The position numbers were made by a program, and so were the translations under genes. Below the pieces are notes generated by a model, which had not been told where the DNA came from, searched no databases, and saw only the letters and a program-made list of their open reading frames with translations. This document shows, piece by piece, positions 48,701 to 60,055 of a stretch of DNA of 64,000 bases (positions within the stretch are counted from its first letter, which is position 1; every line of letters begins with the position of its first letter). The stretch is from Mactra quadrangularis (lineage: Eukaryota; Mollusca; Bivalvia; Venerida; Mactridae): positions 38,431,231 to 38,495,230 of the forward strand of contig CM046307.1 in assembly GCA_025267735.1 (NCBI GenBank). Reading direction: 5' to 3'.

Positions 48701-51700
48701 ATTCCCGAAAATGCCCGGATTTTAACATGTACGTAAACAAAAACAACTGTTTCGCAGTTTTACTTAATTAAATATATAATTGCAATTTGAACCTGAATTT
48801 AGGATGTTAAGAAGAAAGAAAATCTATATTCCCATCATTTGTATGTATTTGACGACATTTGAATGAAAATCTATCAGTCAAAATCGTCCCGTTGACAGAT
48901 TAATGTTCTACGAAAATGACGAATTTTAGAATGTCAGGACGGTTTCAACGTCGTAATCAACATTTGTCTTAAGAGACCATTGTCTTAAACGACCACTTTT
49001 TGTCTCTCCCTTGGATGGTCGCTTAACACAAGATCCACTGTAGAACTATACTGCATGTATTAAATTTGGAGAAAAAATGCGAGTGATATTTTCATCTTGC
49101 AAGTTGAAATAAATCGACTCACAAAAACTTTCGAGTCCAGTTTTGTGTTAAAAAGCCCTCCTTTTGTTTTCTATAAATAGAGAGAGATTTAAAAAAAAAT
49201 CTATATCAACTGTACAATTTGGACACCAATAGTCATCGCCTTACTTTTTAAAGTATGAACCTAATCAACTAGCTCTACTTTATTATAAGTTATTTACACT
49301 AGCCTGATTCAGTTTTCACTGGGATTAGAGCAAGTTGGTTAAGGCAATGTGTGCACAAACACAATGGCTGTACATGTATAATCCTAGTGGCTGTCTCAAG
49401 GCTCGGTTGGTGCCCACAAATTTCAGTGTAAACCCCCACCCCAAGAAAACAGAGTTGTCTATTGCATCTGCTGCATATTGAATTTTTATGGCTGCTTTTC
49501 AGTCTCAAAATTTGCCCAAAAATGTTGTGGTAACCATACAACTGAGTTTAAACAGACTTTAGATAGCCTACCTTACATGGTAATTTAAGGAACGCTTAGA
49601 TTTTAAGTAACAATACAATATTTTTTGTAAACTCACCCGCTCACAACATTTTTGGGGGTATGAATTTCCAAATAAGGGTTCAAGGTCAAATTTTGTCTTT
49701 ATAGATTTTATGGATCTGGATTATTTTGTTAAGGACAATTAACCTATATTAATTTATGATTTGTTACAGGAAGCTATGGAAACTACAGTAGAGGATACTG
49801 TATCTAGTGATAAAAAGAAAAAGAATAAAAAAGATAAAAAGAAAGCATTACCTGAGGAAGATGACTTTGTGATACCTACTGCTGCAGTAGAAGAGAAAGG
49901 GAATTTAGAGAGTGTAGATAACATGCCATTAAAAGAAAATACAGATGCTTTAACTGTAAAAATACCAAAAAAGAAACAGAAAAAAGATAGAAATAAAAAA
50001 AATGAAGAGGTAAGTGAAATCTGTTTTTAATTGGTAAATACACATGTAGTATAAAGCTATTGATAACATGTTAAGTCATGTAATTACAGAAAAACACTGA
50101 CCTCTCTTTCACTAGGTTTTAAGTGAGATTAGCTTGAAATGAATCCCTGTAATCCTATTAAAAATGAGTTTTGCAAATGGTCAAGTTTATTGTTCAATTT
50201 TTGTGTGGAGGATTTGGAGTTAAATATTCAGTACCCAAATATATCACAGAAATAAATGTAGTTGTTATTTTATGAGCTATATGATGTTATTCAATTATTT
50301 TTCTTTAAAAAAGAAAAAATGGAGAGAGAAAAACATGTGTTTGTTTGTACCTTAATCAGGGCTCGACAAATCCACTCGTCTGATCGTAATTAAGAGTAGA
50401 TATTGAGTCGGGATGAGTTAATCTTCCGGCAGTGCTCGTCCTCCAGAACGAGTGAAAATTCTAGCCGAAAATAATCAAATTTTAAGTTTTAAATACATAG
50501 TCTAATCGAAAACACAACAAATTAAGCATATTTCATCACTTGCAATATGAAAAAGATTGCTTTTTGTTCTGGTAAGTGCCGTCATATTGTGATCATTCTG
50601 TTACTTAGCACCAATTGTGCTAACTTAAACAGTTGCTTCATGTTATCACAAGTACTATAAATACAGAATCACTAATGCAACAAATAACATGACTTTTGTT
50701 ACTGCCTCATGTAGGATAACAATTAATTGCATTTCCCTCTGATGAAGTACAAGAAGAGTGCAAATTGCAGCAGGACGAATGAAAATTCTAAGCTGCTCGT
50801 CCTGCAGGATGAGTTGCTTCCAAAACATTTGTCAAGCCCTGCCTGAATAGTGGTTGTTGTAGATCACTTGACTAAAGACCAAAATATTAGAATACAGTTT
50901 TATTGTGGAAATGTGTTGGAACATTAATTAGTCTTGATTTTAGTGAGAATGGTAACAATTGCGTATGGTTCTGTGAAATAAAATTGTAATGGAGAATTAT
51001 AGAGAAATATAAGTATGCAGACATTCGTTCGTCTTTTTATTTGTTGTATTAATGATAAACTTGTATTGTGTTTGTTTATAGAGTATAGAAGTGACGACAG
51101 ATAAAGGTGCTAGTGTTAATACAGACACAACAAGTCTTTCACAAACCATTGTCTCTGATTCTCAACCAAACATCACCAAACAAGAAGGTAAATATAGATA
51201 TATTTGTAGTAAATGTTGGCTCTGTTTGATCTTGCCTCTCAATCAATTAATTAAATTCGGATGGTTTGCCAACAGACTTAATTCGGAACTCAAATTTGTG
51301 GGTTTTTCCGTCCGTGTGATGTAGGTACAAACAAAGTTTGTTACACATTATTGATAAAAATCACGAAATATGGATTAAATCCTATTGTTCTTTGTACATG
51401 TGTTTTCATTGTAACAGTAAAAGTTTGTTTGTACCTACATGGAAAAACCCAAATATTTGAATTCCGGATATAGTCTACTGCTGCTGGTGTCCCCAGGGAC
51501 TGGGGTAGACAGCAGGCGGCTAGATCTTCTTACATCTGACCTCCATGTAACCAGGTCTAGGGGATAACTATTAGCACTTTAAATGAATGGACTTCAAATC
51601 AGTGGGATAACTAGTCTAGAGTAGGTTTTCTGATATGATGCATGTGGATGGTCTTTGATGTGTAGGACCTTGTGTTTTCAATGTTTACCTTAGATTCCCA

Positions 51701-54029
51701 TTGCCTAGTATTCATCAATTCAGATAGTGGTAGAATAAATAAGTATTCTATTAACGTAGTTTATCACCATTATTTTAGCAAGTATTTAGAGTTTGACAAA
51801 TCATTTAAATGCTTTCTGCAGGTCATTATTTACCTTGTGTTTAGAGGAGTTATACTTAGCTTTTTTTAAAACAAAACTCGGTCAATTTTCTCTTGTTACT
51901 TGTAAGCTTAACAGTAGATTTGTAAAAATTTTCCTTTGGAAATTTTATTATTGTGATATACTGTACCCACAAAAATTTGGGAGACAAAAGAAATTCATGA
52001 CAGTTCTTGAATTTTGATAAGCCTCCAAAATCATGTTTATTTTATCTATTTTCCATAACATAGCTTTTATGCCTTTTTGTAGTCTCAGTTATAATTATAA
52101 TGTTAAACCAAAAATGAAACCACAACTAAAAAGCATAGCAAAATAAACAGCTATCAAATTTTACATAAAAGCTTATCTATAGGCCTACAAAAAGAAAATG
52201 TCTCCAAACTTTTAGTGGGTACTGTACTTGTTTCCTCATTAAAATGATATAAAAATTGTTTATTTGTATGATTAGTTAAAGAGACAAGTTCAGGAGTAGA
52301 TGTACCAGCTTCCTCAGATATAACTACAAACACTGCACCTGTGTTTGATGAACTAGGAGCCATGACTGGTAAGATTCATTACATGTCTTTCATGATATCT
52401 ATTGGGTTTTTATTTGTTTGAGACTTCAGTCCTGAACAAATATATGTACCGTATTTCAGACCCTTTCCCTCTTGGAAATTTACCGAATCCAAAAGTAGTC
52501 CCTCAGTATATATGTATAGAGCAATTCAAAAGGATCGTCTGCTATGACGGGCGCATTAATACACTAGTAATCCAAATTATGTCTCAAGCGTAAGAATATT
52601 CGCTGCTGTGTTGTGCATCTCAGTAGGGATGATTATGTCATCTTATGTAAAAGAATGACATCAATGATATATTGTTGGAGCCGGAAATCTAATTTCACTT
52701 TCAAACCCAAACAAATTCAGTGCCTTCAGCACTTTGATTTATGCAAGGGATCTTTTTTTCTCTTTTGTACTCTCCTACCCTCTCTAGAATACCTCTTTAT
52801 ATTAATGTATTTGAACGGTCTTATTGTTGTATTCAATTAACACTTATATTTAGTCATAATTCATATATCATGATTTATTATCCAAGTTACCTAACTTGAA
52901 TCAATTGCATTTTTACAAAATGTGGGAACTGAAAAATTTGTTATTCATGACAGTCTTAATTTTAATAGCAAGTTTCAATACTAAATATTATGATCATTTG
53001 TTGAACTATGCTGTTACTGTAATTGGAATAGAGATTTTAAACCCATTAACCTTTGTGTTTTTAGCTTAGTTCTTGACATGACAGTAATTAAATTTTAAAA
53101 TTTATATTATTTATTAGCTGGATTTTTTAACAAAAAATTTGACTTACAGTTTGGCGAAAACCTGGGCGTCCGGTGTCGTTAACAATTGCGAAAGTTTTTT
53201 CTTTACCATATATATCTGCCGTTTATTGTCAGATTTTTATAAAACTCCTCACAATGATAACATACCATGTAATGAACAGAATAAGAAAGTAACCACAACT
53301 CTACCTGGTTTTATTATGGATTTACCTTAGTAATTTTTGTGTTTAAGTTTTTAATATGTTGGATATGTCTGTCTTTTATGGTCAGATCTTGATGAAAGTC
53401 CGGCTTTTATGTGGTTTCCACATTACATTTCTTATACCTGCTTATATGTTTGTATGTCTTTGTATGAGCAAGAAAGACTTGATTCTCCCATTGATTATTG
53501 TCTATTTTCAACTAGTATCTTTAATTATAGAAGGCAAAGAAATAGGTAACACTTTATTTAGGCCTATACTAAAAAATACTTTGATTGCCCTTTACCGACC
53601 CTAAATTTTTGGGTTTGGTCGGTAGGTAGGAAAAATATTTTTTCCAAGATTTATACCTCAATTAGGTAGACTGGAAAACTTGCTTGTTCATGTATTTATA
53701 TAAATTATATTTATCTAATATTCTATGATTTCAATATGTTCTTAAATTATAAGCGTAAGGAAACTACCAGAAAGTAGTACGATGAACGGTCGTGACCAAT
53801 AAAAAAACACCACATATATTTTTCGAATAAAATATTTTGAGACGGCGGCATTTTTTCGGGTCGGTCGGTAAAGGGCAAACAAACTTAATTTTAATTTAGG
53901 CCATATTTGAAGTGAAGCTATTTCGGTGATATGATCTAATAATTATCATTCTATTTGTCTCATATTTTAGATTCCTGGACAGAAGCAAAACCAAAAAGTA
54001 AAAAGAAGAAAGCGAGAAGAGCTGACTGA
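39797..54029 (+). CDS. MTDH: Metadherin (MTDH/LYRIC/AEG-1) orthologue
   Basis: Coding exons 39797-39961, 44516-44686, 45512-45575, 46583-46806, 47446-47577, 49770-50009, 51082-51187, 52276-52368 and 53971-54029; 1254 nt, 417 residues plus stop, all GT..AG with matching phases. In-frame TAA at 39770 supports the start. Residues ~11-30 (AVPVLCVLVCAFLVFAFGF) form one membrane segment, followed by the KKKRTKKSK basic stretch. The body is low-complexity, Lys/Glu/Ser-rich with several K-clusters (KKDKKQKKK, KKKKDKKNKK, KKKKNKKDKKKK) able to act as nuclear/nucleolar signals. The end, DSWTEAKPKSKKKKARRAD, matches vertebrate metadherin's SWESPKQIKKKKKARRET. Human MTDH (582 aa) is an ER/nuclear-envelope protein that binds SND1 and RNA. 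This version is shorter, and I see no EEWGNW-like SND1 motif; the only other Trp is in EDFGDEWHMVPKK. Identification confident from N-terminal topology plus C-terminal motif. Confidence 0.5.
40143..40566. mobile_element. 424-bp hAT MITE with exact 8-bp TSD
   Basis: Ends TAGGGCTGTCACGATAT and ATATCGTGGCAGCCCTA; TSD GTTATGAA at 40135-40142 and 40567-40574. Subterminal CGATATATTGCAATACG and CGTATTGCAATATACCG extend the inverted repeat. CAGGGCTGTCACGATA-type ends are common in animal hAT elements. No transposase inside. MTDH intron 1. Confidence 0.5.
43811..43999 (+). pseudogene. hAT transposase C-terminal (dimerisation) fragment
   Basis: The 62-codon frame ends NKTATVERVFSIMNSM, the hallmark of the hAT dimerisation domain (usually ...TATVERSFSTMNRIKT). 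Upstream, FCLVGQSKILPNKTA sits where VCLVIPVSTA-type residues are normal. The catalytic part is not visible nearby, so this is a remnant. Confidence 0.5.
44265..44301. repeat. 14-bp perfect-arm hairpin
   Basis: TTCGGTCTGGTAAA (44265-44278) and TTTACCAGACCGAA (44288-44301) are perfect inverted repeats with a 9-bp spacer, near the right end of the probable hAT remnant. Confidence 0.5.
47065..47150 (+). repeat. Single-copy SINE head related to the 55-bp array
   Basis: CCAGTGGTAGGACGAGGGCT, TATGAATCGAGAAGTCCTGG, GTTCTAATCCCAC and GGGCACTGCTAATTTCCTTG follow the same order as the array at 18333-18410, but only once. This looks like the unamplified form of the element that gave rise to the minisatellite. 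It lies in the MTDH intron 46807-47445. Confidence 0.5.
47882..49040. mobile_element. 1159-bp pogo/Tigger-like element, TA TSD
   Basis: Ends CAGTGAATCTTGCACAAGCG and CGCTTAACACAAGATCCACTG (partial) are inverted repeats starting CAGTG, flanked by TA (47880-47881 and 49041-49042). Subterminal AAACGACC/GGTCGCT motifs recur on both sides. The interior shows no DDE transposase frame, so it is non-autonomous. It sits in MTDH intron 47578-49769. Confidence 0.5.
50357..50841. mobile_element. 485-bp hAT-type MITE
   Basis: Ends CAGGGCTCGACAAATCCACT and CATTTGTCAAGCCCTG; inside, CGTCCTCCAGAACGAGTGAA and CTCGTCCTGCAGGATGAGT. Flanks CCTTAAT and CCTGAAT look like a duplicated site with one change. Lies in MTDH intron 50010-51081. 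A solo end of the same kind (CAGGGCTCGACATTTGGGG) is at 46350. Confidence 0.5.
53116..53436 (+). repeat. Family-A repeat, copy 6
   Basis: Begins AGCTGGATTTTTTAAC and ends GTGGTTTCCACATTACATTTCTT. It is longer than the other copies because of an extra piece near 53360-53400 resembling the family's own TCAGATCTTTATGAAA segment, as if part of the core were duplicated. Lies in the last MTDH intron. Confidence 0.5.
53587..53876. mobile_element. 290-bp TIR element
   Basis: GCCCTTTACCGACC (53587-53600) and GGTCGGTAAAGGGC (53863-53876) are perfect 14-bp inverted repeats; GGTCGGTAGG and GGGTCGGTC extend them. Non-coding. It lies 94 bp before the last MTDH exon. Confidence 0.5.
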
Positions 54030-54344
54030 TAGAATAAACAGTCTAGAGAAATATATATTATAATATTTTTTATACAATATAACAGATGGCCTATATTTGG
54101 TCATACATGGGTCCATGTCAGGATTTTATTTTTGTGATAAATAGATGTGGTTTTTTATGTACAGATAGATATTTAATATATTATAAATCGATGTCAGCAA
54201 TTTTTGATTGATTATATTTTTGAAAGATTGAAAGATGGAGTATACTAAACTATGGCGTTAGGAAGACGAGATAAGACATAATAATGTTGTTTACTTAATA
54301 ATAATGTGGTGATGGGGATGTGTTCATAATGTTTTACTTTGTGT

Positions 54345-54350
54345 AATAAA
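54345..54350 (+). terminator. MTDH polyadenylation signal (first)
   Basis: First AATAAA after the stop (54027-54029), in GTGTAATAAATGTATATTAC. It would give a short 3' UTR of about 340 nt. Later AATAAA-type motifs (about 54830 and 55515) allow longer 3' UTRs, which are usual for this gene in vertebrates. Confidence 0.5.
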
Positions 54351-55268
54351 TGTATATTACATATATGACACAAAATATCAGTTGTTTATGTGAATAATGC
54401 ATATTGATTGTATGGTTGCTAGGATGATAATATTTGGTTGCTATGGTAAACATTTTACAATCAACATAGTGTTTGATTAGTATGATTGAATGATAACTTG
54501 ATTAATAGGAATGTGTCTTCACTTTCCATTTGAGAGATGGCTGACTAGTAAATTATCCTGCTATTTTATTACATGTTAATTATATAACATGATCTTAATG
54601 TAATTGTTTATTTGTTAAGTATGTTTTTTGTTGATTTAGCATTTTCCCCTTGATTCTTGTTTGAGTTGAGTTGACTTCATGGGCATTGAAAAAGTGATAA
54701 ACTGATCTGTAAATGAAACATTAAAGTATTATTTTAGACTTTTTTCTGGATATGGATACATGTATTATAACACCTTTGTGTTTTTAAAGAAAAGTACACA
54801 ATATGTTTATTATTTCTGTATTTATAGAAAATAAAAGAACAATTTATTAGTTCAACCTTGACATGGCTATTGTTTTGGATATTTATGCTGTTTTAATGTT
54901 TGGTATGTTTCATGCATAATATTATAATGCCATTTTAATGAAAACCTTCGTAGAAATGAAATAGGAAGTCTGTACTTACTTTAAACTTTATTATTATTTA
55001 CAATGCTGATTTTGTACATGTTAGTTAGAATTAGATTCATGTTTATTTTGGATCAATTGACATTGTGTATAAATATGTATAAAATGTTTGAGTGAATTGT
55101 TTGTTAGTGTATGGTTATTGAGTTATTAATGTTTGAATATTATATGTATAAATGATTTACTGCTATTATTCTGGTGTGATATGTTCATAGATATAATGTA
55201 TATCATGCCTTGCCCGAAATTATCTGGAGATTTGATTGTTGTGTTAAAATGTGAAAGATATAATCTAT

Positions 55269-55655
55269 GGGCGTGCTCGATAAAAAATTTGGACTGGGAG
55301 AACTCCAATAGAGTGTGTCGGAACTGTGTTCTGGCAGCGTTCTTCCCATTTTATGGAAATAGGTGGGTTGAACGGAATCAGTAACAATTTAATTTTGCCC
55401 AAGATGGGGGTGTGAATCACTGCAAACATGTGAGTTAGGTGTTTTAAAAGCAATTGTTGTTAAAATTATACTTTTGCCTGATTGTTTACGATAACAATTT
55501 AACTATTTGCTATAAATAAAGTAAAAAGTGAGTATATTTGCTATGGATATTGCCTTTTGATTCAGTTCTGATATCTAATTTCACTCGTTTGGCAGATTCT
55601 GTGGAAGAGTCCCAATATGATTTTGGCACTGTTCTTACAGCCCAATCGAGCACGC
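55269..55655 (-). mobile_element. Family-G TIR element, copy 2
   Basis: Ends GGGCGTGCTCGAT and CCCAATCGAGCACGC. Inverted relative to 20521-20775; longer by about 130 bp in the middle. CTAT occurs on both flanks but I would not call it a duplication. Confidence 0.5.
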
Positions 55656-55914
55656 ACTATGAGAATATGAAATAACACATGAATTCTATAGTATGACATT
55701 ATTGCTGTGGGAAACTATGGAGGGTTTCCATGAATTGTAGTTAATATACCATGATCTGTTTGCAATTAATTTTTCAATGTATTTTGAAAAACATTTTCTT
55801 GTGTGCTGCCATAGTTAAGAAATTTGGTTGTATAAAATATTGTCATGCATTTTGGTGGATGGATCATTCATGTATAACACACCTCATAAAAGTATGACAT
55901 TTTATTTAATGCCT

Positions 55915-56233
55915 CAGTCCCATAAAATCGTGGCTTGTTGCAGACCCGTATAGGCAGACAGCAGTATGCTGCGGGAAGCCATGCGTATTAAGGTGACACT
56001 ACGCACATGGTACAAAAGAGCACACCCGTACAGAGCCGTAGCTGGAAGATATGCAAGTTTAATCCATACTCAGTCATGTGTTTGTTATTGATTTGACTTT
56101 GAAACTGATACATGTATCCACACTGGTAAAAAGGTTACAGTAAGTATGGGTACACAAGAGTTTGTATGGGTCCTTGCAGAGCTTGATCGCACAGTGCCAG
56201 TATGATGCCCTCACCGCTATGTTTATGGGACTG
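55915..56233 (+). repeat. Family-D TIR element, copy 2
   Basis: Same orientation, same 12-bp inverted termini and same interior landmarks (TTGTTGCAGACCCGTA, GGAAGATATGCAAGTTTAAT, GATGCCCTCA) as 7825-8139, with scattered substitutions and a small insertion. Confidence 0.5.
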
Positions 56234-57035
56234 TAGCATTAGTTGTGTTAAGTATACTATGATAGTCTTGTTATTTTTGCAACTTAACAAATTGTCTCAT
56301 TTATTCACTGAGTAAATCTCAGATAATCATATGTTCAGCCATATTACAGATTGGCTTATATTAAGTGCTATGATGATGTTTTGATTATATAGAATTTCAC
56401 GAAATAAACATTCATTGTATAAAACATATTTTTGTGTCTGATAATTCATCAATATGTAACTTCTTGATACTTTGTGTTGCCATTTTTACATTCATTTGGC
56501 TTAGAGTATGCCCAGTTAAAATGAAATGACGGAAATCTTAAAGTTTTGGTTCATGTCCATTGCACTTCTCCACTGTGACATCTATCTACCTGTGAAGTCA
56601 TGACTTGATCACAAATTATTAATATTAACTACTAAGGGTTGAAAAATTATTTATATTTGTTATATGATGTATTTTATAATGTTATATATCTGTGATCCTT
56701 TTCACAAAAAAATCTTACAAAAAAGGTTATTGCAAGTCAATTTCATAAATGTTGCAGTTCAAAGTCGGAAGGGTTATTTACATAAGTGTGATATGATATT
56801 CAAAAGATATACAATATTCTATATAATTCAATTATATTTGGAATTGATTGGACAAAAAATGAGCTTATCATGAATGTTACTTGCTGAGTTGACTTTTGAT
56901 GATTATTATTGTAAGATTTTTTGTGAAAAGTGCCACTGCAAGGTATATATTTCAACATTTCAATGTTACTGTTATCTTCTGGTGCTATAAATGTAACTCC
57001 TGCCCATGTTTATAACTACAGCAATACAAGTTGTA

Positions 57036-57425
57036 TAGTCCAACAGAATTAACCTGAGCTTGACCTTTATGCAAGAATATATTAAACTCAGTATTTACAG
57101 TCTATTTTTGTCTTCGTTTGTGAATCGCGCTTTATCGGAAGCTTTCGACAAAATAAACATGCTGAATAATTAATGTTTTTATGAGAATAAATATACTTTA
57201 AAACTGTGCCATAATATTGCTTACTTACTAGTTTCCCCCAAAACTAATGTTTCCAAAATTAAAAGTACAATAACATGCCACTTATAACTGGTTTATTGTC
57301 ACATCGGTTGTTATAAACAGGTGTATAACCATATACACGCATACGGAAACTCACGATTTAATGTTAGTGAAGTGTGTAGTTATTATTATTAGGTAGTTCA
57401 AGCTCAGGTTAATTCTGTTGGACTA
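57036..57425. mobile_element. 390-bp TIR element
   Basis: TAGTCCAACAGAATTAACCT plus GAGCTTGA at the left is repeated in inversion at the right (TCAAGCTCAGGTTAATTCTG plus TTGGACTA), 28 bp with no mismatch that I see. TA lies outside each end (57034-57035 and 57426-57427), consistent with a TA duplication. Confidence 0.5.
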
Positions 57426-59439
57426 TACTAATGTTATATATCCAGGTTAGATATTTCATCTTGCCATATGTGGAAGTAGACTGATAACTTTTTGTGACTA
57501 TTTAAGTAAAATGTATTTTTTATCTTTAAAGATCACTACAATGAATATTTTTCACCATTCTGAGATTAAGAATTTTCAGGGGTTTTCTTGTAACTATGGG
57601 AACAATATTTATAATGAATAATAGGAATTGAATGACAGATCTTGATTATAAATAGTAAAGAATTCATTGTTGTTGTAAACTTTGTATATAATATCACTAC
57701 TTTTTATTTGTTTGATATTGTTAGTGGTAATTTATCTTAAGTAAGATGTAAGACAAATCTGGTTTTATCTTATTGTATTACCATTTCACCCAGTGAGTAC
57801 TGAAAACAAAGCATATTCCAATTAGCAAATAGAGTGTTTGAAAATTGGTTGTCCGAAAGCATTTTGTGGCTCATTTAATTTATTTATTTTGTTATGTTTT
57901 GGTTGCCATGAAAAAAGTTTTGGTCGTCTGAATTTTAAAAGTGGCTGGCCTGGAATAACTGCTTCTTTCGCTGACTGAATATTTTAACTTGTAAGAAACT
58001 TTAATGAAATATTGTACAAGTTTGGATTAGAGTTAATTTAGGTATATATACCATATCATACAACAGCATGGTCAGAGCCTTTGTTGAAGTGTATTCACTT
58101 GTGAGCTGTTTAGGGCCATCTTGGCTGCCTTGTCCTGAAATATTTCATGGGTCTTTTACCGTGGATGTCTGTTTTAAATACTATGTTGTCAAGATAACTC
58201 ATTGATGAATGTTTGAAATATACTGTACATGTACTATGTTTCCAGAGCTTGACATTAATTGTCCGATTACCTCTGATGAACACAATTCGGATTCAGGGAA
58301 CTTGTTCCTGCTACTTAACATTTGGTTCAGGCAAGTTAATAATTATATGGCTGGTTGTCCAATCGGACAACCTTCTTTAAAGATTAATGTTGTGCCCTGT
58401 GTTTCATAAGGTAAACCTTAGATGGATTCAATGTTCTCTGTGCAATTATCACCTTACATATCTTATCTAGTCATGGTATTAAACTGTCAGGGTAAATTGT
58501 TGTCTCCTTTTGACAGAATTTTCCTCTTGATTTTCATGTTTCTTATCGTCATAGATGCTGGCCATTTTTTGCTTTGTTTTATTTGAGCATTTTGTTTATC
58601 ATTCTTTGTCTGTTTCATTTTCAAAAGCAAACACTATTGTAGTCATTACCATCAAATTGTTATTTTTTCTGTTGACCAGAATTTGCACACTTTTTGTTAT
58701 AAGAATTACTTACAGAAACGAAAAAACTTGTCAGCTTACTGACTACTGTAATTTAGACTTACTATTGATAGACCATCTCATGGTTTAATGTATTATTTAT
58801 ATGTATGTTTAGTTTACTTTATTTTTGGTTTAACATTAGTATTTATCACATGAGAATCCTCTCCATGGAATCACCAAGCAATCATTATTATTTTTGTCTT
58901 GCTCAATGAACAGTACAAGTGCTGGACTGGGATCTTGATTTGAATTGCTTGACCAATATGTTTAGAGCTCAATCCCATAATAATTCAACGTGGTCATCTC
59001 AAAGCTGTACACACTTACATGTGATTATATGTAACATTGTCAAGTCATTCAATTAACATAACTATGGAATGACTTCAAAAGTAAACTTTGTTATGAATTA
59101 TTTAGACCTGTTTAGAAGAAGATAAGTTGCGAAACTCCTTCTAATTGTTGAACTGAGTGATCTCTGTAGGTAAACTTTATATTTTTGTTAGTTTTCTGGC
59201 TAAAGATAGAAATTTTAGAACATGAGGTGATGGGATTTTGTTGTTACTTTATTTATTGTATTACATTTGAATGTGTTATCTTTCTTAATAGTTGGTTAGT
59301 GTTGATGATTGATTGTTGATTCTATTATCTGTAAGGTTAGATTTTACCTTTGGAATGGACCAACAATTGACCTGGTACAGTTGACCCTCATTTATCTTTG
59401 ATATAAGCTGCAGGGTTTGCAAAAAGGCGGTCTATGAGT

Positions 59440-59695
59440 ATTGACTGGGCCAGTAGTCAATACTGGTTTTAACTGGACAATACTGGTCAATTGTTTTTCA
59501 ACATATAATCTGTACATTTTATGACAAATATTATTAAATGTTGTTCTTAAATTCTTATAACATTGGAAGCCTTAAACAAATGAATAAACATAAGAAAAGT
59601 CAATAAAGCTAAAATCATGTTTCTTATTTTGTTGTACATGGATTTTTCATACCTAATTTACCTAATGGTCAATACTGGTCATTACTGGTTAAAAG
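59440..59695. repeat. Cluster of AATACTGGTCA motifs
   Basis: CAATACTGGTTTTAACTGG, ACAATACTGGTCAATTG, GGTCAATACTGGTCATTACT and the self-complementary CCAGTAGTCAATACTGG occur at the two ends of a 255-bp stretch, immediately before the TTAA MITE at 59704. Possibly a small foldback element. Confidence 0.5.
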
Positions 59696-59703
59696 TTTAT
59701 TAA

Positions 59704-60055
59704 AGGTACTCATTCTCAGATTTTAACTTAAATATCAACTTTTTCTAAAACTATCAAAATTACAAATGTATATGGAAATATTTTTGGAAGTAGGCAAGTA
59801 GTGTTTTGATAATGACAATTTTAGTGCAAACTGACTTACAACTACAAATGATGGTGTTTCATATAGTAAATATCTACCCGTATGTCACGGTATAGACAAT
59901 TTTAGTGCAATTTTGTGACTTCTATTGTATATGTCTTGCAACATTTAGGTCAGTTTGGCTTAAAATATTAAGAATTATTTTTTTGACACAATTACAGACA
60001 CAGAATGGTATTTTGAAATTATAGAAAAATTAACCAAATCGATGAACTAGTACCT
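59704..60055 (-). mobile_element. TTAA-flanked MITE, copy 2
   Basis: 352 bp, inverted relative to 11444-11803, again flanked by TTAA (59700-59703 and 60056-60059). Interior landmarks shared: AAAAGTTGATATTTAAGTT (complement), GTCTTGCAACATTTAGG, TTTTTGACACAATTACAGAC. Confidence 0.5.

Noticed and set aside
58240..58380. AGAGCTTGACATTAATTGTC as another hAT end
   Set aside because: Resembles the CAGGGCTTGACA terminus, but no matching right end or duplication was found.
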